5,454 nucleotides of DNA. It comes from Candidatus Omnitrophota bacterium. GTDB lineage: Bacteria; Omnitrophota; Gorgyraeia; Gygaellales; Profunditerraquicolaceae. The position numbers and the translations under genes are program-made. The notes under the pieces were generated by a model. The model made no database searches. It had not been told where the DNA came from and saw only the letters and a program-made list of their open reading frames with translations. Shown piece after piece: positions 1-3,670 of this stretch. Numbering within the stretch: position 1 is the first letter of the stretch; the number at the start of each line of letters is the position of its first letter. The DNA lies in the NCBI GenBank assembly GCA_016867005.1, contig VGKM01000089.1, positions 1 to 5,454 on the forward strand, in the 5' to 3' direction.

Positions 1-156
1 ATCAATCTTATCTTTAGTCAACAGAATTACGTTGGCGATTTTTTCTTTTTCAATGATGGAGGCGGCCTCAAGGATCCGCTCGTCTTCAAATTCAGGAAGC
101 ACAATTGTTTTTAATTTTGATTTTGCTTTTTCCCTAATTTCGTTAATTACTCCCAT
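1..156 (-). CDS. pta: Phosphate acetyltransferase, catalytic-domain-only form (N-terminal 52 codons; truncated by window edge)
   Basis: Only the first 52 residues are in the window. The stretch TIVLPEFEDERILEAA (residues 17-32) matches the start of the PTA/PTB catalytic domain, where the family usually reads VLPEGEDxRxLxAA; here Phe replaces the common Gly. The enzyme interconverts acetyl-CoA plus phosphate and acetyl-phosphate plus CoA in the cytoplasm, normally working with acetate kinase. The ATG at 156-154 is supported by AAAGGA (169-164) seven bases upstream, lying inside the last codons of the preceding gene, whose TAA is one base away. Translation is therefore probably coupled. The protein starts directly with the catalytic domain, so the BioD-like/DRTGG half found in long Pta enzymes is absent here and sits in the gene just upstream. 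A phosphate butyryltransferase is the main alternative; the motif fits Pta better. The C-terminal active region cannot be seen. Confidence 0.82.
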   Translation of the reverse strand, partial: MGVINEIREKAKSKLKTIVLPEFEDERILEAASIIEKEKIANVILLTKDKID

Positions 157-157
157 C

Positions 158-1246
158 TTACATTCCTTTCAAAATAGTTTCCAAATCAACGTGTTCTTTA
201 AATAATTCCACTATTGAATGGATCTTAAAAACATCCCGCGGCCTGATCTTTACCGTCAGGTCATGCACCTCTGCCGCAACGGTATAAGTATCGGATTTAG
301 CAAATAATACCGGGATATCTGTTTTCGCCAGCTGTTCCATAATTGACTGATCCGGGGTGCTTTCTCCCGTAAGGATCACACCGGAGATCTTTAATTTTTC
401 TTTTGCTTCATCGCGGAAGCAATTCAGCGCCGTCGTGATCATATCTTCCCTGTCTGCCGGCGTGATCAACAAGCTGTTGTTTACGATATATTTTATCGCG
501 TCGCGCGGCTGCATTGCGCCGACGATCACCCTCGATGCCTGGTTCTCCAGGTACTCTTTGCCGCTTAAAAGCTCGAAATCAGTTTCTTCCAGGATCTGCT
601 CTATCGTAGGATACGACAGGGTCGGGTCAAAAGGGATCACGCCCAGGACATTTACACCCAGCCGCTTCAGGCCTTTTCTGACCAGCTGGTTTATTTTCTC
701 AAATTTATTAGGCAGGACCTTATTTACAATCACACCTAAAACCTTGACCCCCATTTTATCAAAAAGCGCTTTATTTATAATGATTTCGTCAATCGGCCTG
801 CCTACTCCGCCCGAAGAGATTATGATGACTTTGGAGCCCAAAAGCTTTGCCACGTAAGCATTGGAATGGTCAAAAACAGAACCGACCCCTGCGTGGCCCG
901 TGCCTTCAATCACAACGAGGTCCTGTTTTTTTGATACGCGGTCAAACGCCTGGCGAATTTGAGCGCTGATGGAATTCTTGTCGGGCTTGGCGATATAGCG
1001 CTCGGTGAAACCCTTCTCCACTGCAATCGGGCTCATGTCTTTGAGGCCGCATTTGATTCCGCAGACCTCTTCAATGAGCAGAGAATCCTCGTCGATTTTC
1101 TGGCCTTCTTCCTCCAGGTAGCGCTGGCCGATGGGCTTAATAAAACCGATTCTTTTAAATTTGGCCTGAAAATTACTGATCAGGCCAAGGGATGCGGTCG
1201 TCTTTCCGTCGTTCTGCTTGGTGGCCGCAATAAATACCTTTTTCAT
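158..1246 (-). CDS. BioD-like P-loop / DRTGG-domain protein, stand-alone counterpart of the Pta N-terminal half
   Basis: This 362-residue cytoplasmic protein has two parts. Residues 1 to about 210 form a dethiobiotin-synthetase-like P-loop fold, with a Walker A-like loop ATKQNDGKTT (8-17; Lys15, Thr16), VVIEGTGHAG (111-120) at the BioD switch position, and the strand VLGVIVNKV (169-177). Residues about 215-330 form a DRTGG domain, with ITPADRED (261-268), GVILTGE (289-295) and SDTYTVA (318-324). The same order makes up the N-terminal half of long bacterial Pta, where it serves a regulatory rather than catalytic role. The neighbour starting one base after the stop is a catalytic-only Pta, so the two probably act together; that is inference. 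A biosynthetic BioD or cobyrinate synthase role is unlikely given the DRTGG half and the context. The start is three bases past the thioredoxin stop with only a weak GAAG upstream (1264-1261), pointing to coupled translation. Confidence 0.86.
   Translation of the reverse strand: MKKVFIAATKQNDGKTTASLGLISNFQAKFKRIGFIKPIGQRYLEEEGQKIDEDSLLIEEVCGIKCGLKDMSPIAVEKGFTERYIAKPDKNSISAQIRQAFDRVSKKQDLVVIEGTGHAGVGSVFDHSNAYVAKLLGSKVIIISSGGVGRPIDEIIINKALFDKMGVKVLGVIVNKVLPNKFEKINQLVRKGLKRLGVNVLGVIPFDPTLSYPTIEQILEETDFELLSGKEYLENQASRVIVGAMQPRDAIKYIVNNSLLITPADREDMITTALNCFRDEAKEKLKISGVILTGESTPDQSIMEQLAKTDIPVLFAKSDTYTVAAEVHDLTVKIRPRDVFKIHSIVELFKEHVDLETILKGM
164..169 (-). promoter_or_regulatory. Ribosome binding site of pta, embedded in the preceding gene
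   Basis: AAAGGA on the minus strand lies seven bases before the pta ATG and overlaps the Lys-Gly codons at the end of the BioD/DRTGG gene. Its position means that ribosomes finishing the upstream gene pass over the pta start signal, consistent with coupled expression of the two halves. Confidence 0.7.
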
Positions 1247-1249
1247 AAA

Positions 1250-1570
1250 TTAAAGGTTTTCTTCAATTTTTTTTTTCAAATCGGGCTTGGTTAAGGCGCC
1301 GACCACCTGGTCCACTGCCTTGCCGTGTTTGAAGAATATGAGCGTAGGTATTGACATTACGCCGAATTGAGAAGCAACCTTTGAGTCGTCATCGATATTG
1401 ATCTTGCCGATTTTGATCTTATCGGAAAATTCTTTTGCCAATTCGTCGATCACCGGTGCGACTTTTTTACAAGGCCCGCACCAGGGGGCCCAAAAATCAA
1501 CCATTACAGTGACGTTTGAATCCAGCACTTCTTTTTTAAAAGTTGAATCGGTAAAATGTAGTACGGACAT
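1250..1570 (-). CDS. trxA: Thioredoxin
   Basis: A 106-residue single-domain thioredoxin, the normal length for the family. It has the redox motif WCGPC (30-34; Cys31, Cys34), the buried Asp25 in VDFWAPW, the cis-proline loop SIPT (Pro75) and a C-terminal GALTKPDL segment. There is no signal peptide or lipobox, so it should act in the cytoplasm as a general dithiol reductant fed by thioredoxin reductase, which is not in the window. The ATG is fixed by AAAGGA (1584-1579), eight bases upstream. It is the first gene of a compact cluster followed after three bases by the BioD/DRTGG gene and then pta. The link to acetate metabolism may be only shared transcription. All catalytic residues visible for the family are intact. 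Confidence 0.96.
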   Translation of the reverse strand: MSVLHFTDSTFKKEVLDSNVTVMVDFWAPWCGPCKKVAPVIDELAKEFSDKIKIGKINIDDDSKVASQFGVMSIPTLIFFKHGKAVDQVVGALTKPDLKKKIEENL

Positions 1571-1578
1571 TTTTTAAA

Positions 1579-1584
1579 TCCTTT
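1579..1584 (-). promoter_or_regulatory. Ribosome binding site of thioredoxin
   Basis: On the minus strand AAAGGA lies eight bases before the ATG at 1570. It is the strongest start signal in the thioredoxin-pta cluster and supports this Met as the true start. Confidence 0.75.
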
Positions 1585-1617
1585 TTTTATTGGGTTGAAC
1601 GATCGGAAGGTGTAAAT

Positions 1618-1646
1618 AAATTATCACAAATAATCCTCAAATGCAA
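1618..1646 (-). promoter_or_regulatory. Possible promoter of the thioredoxin-BioD/DRTGG-pta cluster
   Basis: In the 80 bp between pilZ and thioredoxin, the minus strand carries TTGCAT (1646-1641) followed either by GATAAT (1625-1620) after 15 bases or by TAATTT (1623-1618) after 17 bases. Both are partial matches to a sigma-70-type promoter, and the region is AT-rich. A start near 1613 would leave a leader of about 40 bases that includes the thioredoxin Shine-Dalgarno. No convincing terminator after pilZ was seen, so read-through from pilZ is also possible. Confidence 0.35.
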
Positions 1647-1650
1647 GGGT

Positions 1651-1998
1651 TTATATCAATTTTAACCTGAGAATCCTTGAAAGGCAGGTAAGATCGAGGT
1701 TTTCTGCTGTTATCCCTAAGCGAAAAGTGTCGGTTGATACGGGTTTTACCCAGACGACTTTTCCTTTGACATAGCACGACTTTCCGCCGTCGGGGATCTG
1801 CAGCTGCAACTCAAGGGGGCTGTTTTTCTCCAGTTTCTTGGTCGTAGTCAAGCTGATGCCGCCGGCGCTCACATCATGGATAAAGACAACTTCATCCGTA
1901 TCCTGATCCAGCTGAATAAATTTCGCGGGGATCTCTATTTCAATACGGGCAAATTTTCGTTTATTCTCCGGCTCCTTCGGCCTTCTACTTGTATGCAT
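1651..1998 (-). CDS. PilZ-domain protein (c-di-GMP receptor)
   Basis: A 115-residue protein made almost entirely of one PilZ domain. Both signature c-di-GMP-binding elements are present: RxxxR as RKFAR (14-18) and the DxSxxG motif as DVSAGG (42-47). They are followed by the expected beta-barrel strands, including YVKGKVVWVKP (76-86) and TFRLGI (91-96). It should bind c-di-GMP in the cytoplasm and alter a partner, possibly motility, polysaccharide or secretion machinery; no partner domain or neighbour identifies which. The N-terminus before RxxxR is only 13 residues and basic (SRRPKEPENKR). The ATG at 1998 has no Shine-Dalgarno in the preceding 20 bases, and no other ATG before the motif is available. 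A promoter-like sequence ends six bases upstream, suggesting a leaderless transcript. It is divergent from the propeller gene. Confidence 0.9.
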   Translation of the reverse strand: MHTSRRPKEPENKRKFARIEIEIPAKFIQLDQDTDEVVFIHDVSAGGISLTTTKKLEKNSPLELQLQIPDGGKSCYVKGKVVWVKPVSTDTFRLGITAENLDLTCLSRILRLKLI

Positions 1999-2004
1999 AT
2001 ATAT

Positions 2005-2033
2005 ATTTTATAATTTCTCTTATGTATTGTAAA
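2005..2033 (-). promoter_or_regulatory. Probable pilZ promoter giving a leaderless mRNA
   Basis: The minus strand reads TTTACA (2033-2028), a 17-base spacer, then TAAAAT (2010-2005). Each hexamer differs from the sigma-70 consensus at one or two positions and the spacing is ideal. Only six bases (2004-1999, alternating A/T) separate the -10 element from the pilZ ATG, so initiation at the usual distance would fall on or next to the A of ATG. An alternative -10, TATAAA (2012-2007), with a 15-base spacer would shift the start only two bases upstream. Confidence 0.6.
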
Positions 2034-2039
2034 GCTATT

Positions 2040-2067
2040 TTAACCTGTGAAAAAAATTAGTTAGATT
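2040..2067 (+). promoter_or_regulatory. Weak candidate promoter for the propeller gene
   Basis: On the plus strand TTAACC (2040-2045) and TAGATT (2062-2067) are separated by 16 bases, each matching about four of six consensus positions. It would start transcription near 2074, leaving a leader of about 33 bases that contains the strong Shine-Dalgarno. It lies back to back with the pilZ promoter in a 108-bp divergent region. An AT-rich region yields such matches by chance, so this is tentative. Confidence 0.22.
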
Positions 2068-2093
2068 TTGCGGATTTATTCGTCTATTAAGGC

Positions 2094-2100
2094 AGGAGGT
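2094..2100 (+). promoter_or_regulatory. Strong ribosome binding site fixing the start of the propeller gene
   Basis: AGGAGGT, a perfect anti-Shine-Dalgarno match, lies six bases before the ATG at 2107. It rules out the in-frame TTG at 2068, which would place this site inside the coding region and put 13 residues ahead of a well-formed signal peptide. Confidence 0.88.
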
Positions 2101-2106
2101 GCAAAA

Positions 2107-3642
2107 ATGAAAAGGCTTGTGTTTTTAGCAGTTGTTCTGTTTCTTGTTTCAACACAGGGGTTTGCCGGGGATTTGGCTTGGGAAGAAATAAGCGATGGGG
2201 CTATAAATGTCAGCGCTGCCCTAATAAACCCTGCAAACGAACAGGTAATCCTTATCGGCACTGATAAGGCGGTCTTAAAAACAACGGATGCCGGTTCAAG
2301 TTGGAGGCCGGTTCTATTGTTAAAAGGAAACAACAGTAGAGTAAACCTGCTGATTGCTGACGGAGATAAATTTTTTGCAGCGACAGGCGCGGGGTTATAC
2401 AAAAGTCATGATAACGGAAATAGCTGGAAAAGGATTTTTAAGGGCAAGAATTATTTTGAAAACGACTGCAATGCTCTAGCGATCGACGGACAGAAGTTAT
2501 ATTTAGGGACAAAGCAGGGGCTTTTTTTAAGTAATGACTCGGCAAGAACATGGCATAAAGAAGGCGGCGAACTGGCTAATTCAGGCATTTTTGATATGGC
2601 CGATGCGGGAAGTTGTATTTATATCGCTTCTTCAAGAGGGGTATATAGGTTCTTAAAAGATACCCGGGTATATGAAAAGATTTATTATTCGCTTGCATCT
2701 TACCAGACAAATGATATCCCGGAAGAGGGCAGCACGGAAGATCCCGATGGAATATATTTAATGCGCGTTGCTTTTGATAACTCAAAGAAGACGGTTTATG
2801 TCGCCGGGAAAAAAGGTGTTTTCCAAAGCTTCGACGATGGCAAGAGCTGGGATACCGTGCCTGATTTCGGCTTGCTTGATAAACAAATCCGTGACCTTGC
2901 AGTCATCGGTGATTCGGTTATTTATGCTGCCGCGCGGAAAGGAGTTTTTGAATTCAAGCAGGACAGATGGCAAGAATTGACGGGGGATCTTGAAGGAGAA
3001 AATTTTAATTCTATATGCCAAGATAAAAAAAGCCGTTTCTATGTTGCCTCGGATAAGGGCTTATTTAAAACAAACCTTGCGCATACTATAAACAGCGGGA
3101 GTAGTTTCCTTAATCTTTATTATAAAGATGAACCTGCAATCGGCTCGCTTCAGGAGGCCGCGATAAAATATGCTGAAGTGTCTCCGGAAAAGATAGCAGA
3201 TTGGAGAAAAAAAGCGGCAATGAAAGCATTTTTACCGAGATTCAGCGCTTCGATAGATAGGGATACCGGAGATCTCTGGCACTGGGAAGGGGGCTCAAGT
3301 ACCAAAGCAGGCGACGATATCCTAGTAAGAGGCAGGGATGCTGTCGGATGGGACGTAACGCTAACATGGGACCTAAGCGAGATAATCTGGAACAACGACC
3401 AGACATCTATCGATGTCCGCTCGCGGCTAATGGTTGAATTGCGGGACGATATATTGGACGCAATAAACAAGTATTATTTTGAAAGAATCAGGATAAGGAT
3501 GGAAGTGGATAATTTAAGTATTGAGGACAGGAAAAAAAGGGCTGAAAAAGAACTTAAGCTTCAGGAGCTCGCCGCTTCCCTTGATGCCCTCACCGGCGGC
3601 TATTATTCCAGGTACAAAAATAATCGGCAGGAAAACAAATAA
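2107..3642 (+). CDS. Exported seven-repeat Asp-box (BNR) beta-propeller protein with C-terminal outer-membrane-efflux-like module
   Basis: A 511-residue protein. Residues 1-20 form a signal peptide (Lys-Arg, hydrophobic core, cut expected after GFA), so it acts outside the cytoplasm. Residues about 46-323 contain seven spaced repeats of the type hydrophobic-strand, Gly/Ala-rich turn, G-(V/L)-(F/Y). Four carry Asp boxes: TTDAGSSW (59-66), SHDNGNSW (100-107), SNDSARTW (142-149, Gly replaced) and SFDDGKSW (241-248). This is consistent with one seven-bladed propeller of the YCF48/sortilin/BNR type, which usually binds proteins or glycans; no sialidase catalytic set is apparent. Residues about 345-500 differ: a helical SPEKIADWRKKAAMKAFLPR stretch (359-378), a Trp/Gly-rich part, DLSEIIWNNDQTSIDVRSR (422-440), then a charged helix to the end. 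This tail recalls parts of TolC-like outer-membrane proteins but is too short for a full efflux channel. The role is unknown. It is divergent from pilZ and convergent with the CHAT gene. Confidence 0.85.
   Translation: MKRLVFLAVVLFLVSTQGFAGDLAWEEISDGAINVSAALINPANEQVILIGTDKAVLKTTDAGSSWRPVLLLKGNNSRVNLLIADGDKFFAATGAGLYKSHDNGNSWKRIFKGKNYFENDCNALAIDGQKLYLGTKQGLFLSNDSARTWHKEGGELANSGIFDMADAGSCIYIASSRGVYRFLKDTRVYEKIYYSLASYQTNDIPEEGSTEDPDGIYLMRVAFDNSKKTVYVAGKKGVFQSFDDGKSWDTVPDFGLLDKQIRDLAVIGDSVIYAAARKGVFEFKQDRWQELTGDLEGENFNSICQDKKSRFYVASDKGLFKTNLAHTINSGSSFLNLYYKDEPAIGSLQEAAIKYAEVSPEKIADWRKKAAMKAFLPRFSASIDRDTGDLWHWEGGSSTKAGDDILVRGRDAVGWDVTLTWDLSEIIWNNDQTSIDVRSRLMVELRDDILDAINKYYFERIRIRMEVDNLSIEDRKKRAEKELKLQELAASLDALTGGYYSRYKNNRQENK
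2242..3075 (+). repeat. Seven coding repeats of the beta-propeller
   Basis: Repeat units in the propeller protein end at residues 66, 107, 149, about 181, 248, 288 and 323. Each shows a short hydrophobic strand, a Gly/Ala turn and a G-(V/L)-(F/Y/L) strand. Typical units are FFAATGAGLYKSHDNGNSW (89-107) and VYVAGKKGVFQSFDDGKSW (230-248). Units 4, 6 and 7 have lost the Asp-box Asp/Gly but keep the strand pattern. The gap between units 4 and 5 holds an acidic loop (residues about 203-215) that may project from the propeller. Confidence 0.7.
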
Positions 3643-3670
3643 CCTGGCAACTTTACTCTATTGGGTTATT
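3638..3670. terminator. Possible shared terminator hairpin between convergent genes
   Basis: AATAACC (3638-3644) and GGTTATT (3664-3670) are perfect 7-bp inverted repeats that contain both stop codons of the convergent genes. In plus-strand RNA three further G-U pairs (3645-3647 with 3661-3663) would extend the stem to ten pairs with a 13-base loop. A T-run follows only after several bases on the plus side (CTTTTTG, 3681-3687), and a T-rich stretch (TTTGTTTT) follows on the minus side. The stem is AT-rich, so termination strength is uncertain. Confidence 0.3.

Noticed and set aside
357..857. Open plus-strand frame of 166 codons
   Set aside because: It is antisense to the BioD/DRTGG gene, whose motifs are unmistakable, and its own translation shows no domain.
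959..1294. Open plus-strand frame of 111 codons
   Set aside because: It is antisense to the 5' end of the BioD/DRTGG gene and the 3' end of thioredoxin, with no recognisable motif.
1598..1612. CGATCG palindrome upstream of thioredoxin as an operator
   Set aside because: A single six-base palindrome with no extended symmetry is expected by chance.
2068..2106. In-frame TTG upstream start for the propeller gene
   Set aside because: It would place AGGAGGT inside the gene and add 13 residues before a clear signal peptide; the ATG at 2107 has ideal spacing.
3150..3470. Open minus-strand frame inside the propeller gene
   Set aside because: It is the antisense of the conserved C-terminal module; low-complexity Ser-rich translation with no motif.
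2107..3642. Sialidase or photosystem II assembly factor identity for the propeller gene
   Set aside because: Asp boxes alone do not define an enzyme; the sialidase catalytic residues are not evident, and nothing suggests photosynthesis. Only the fold is supported.
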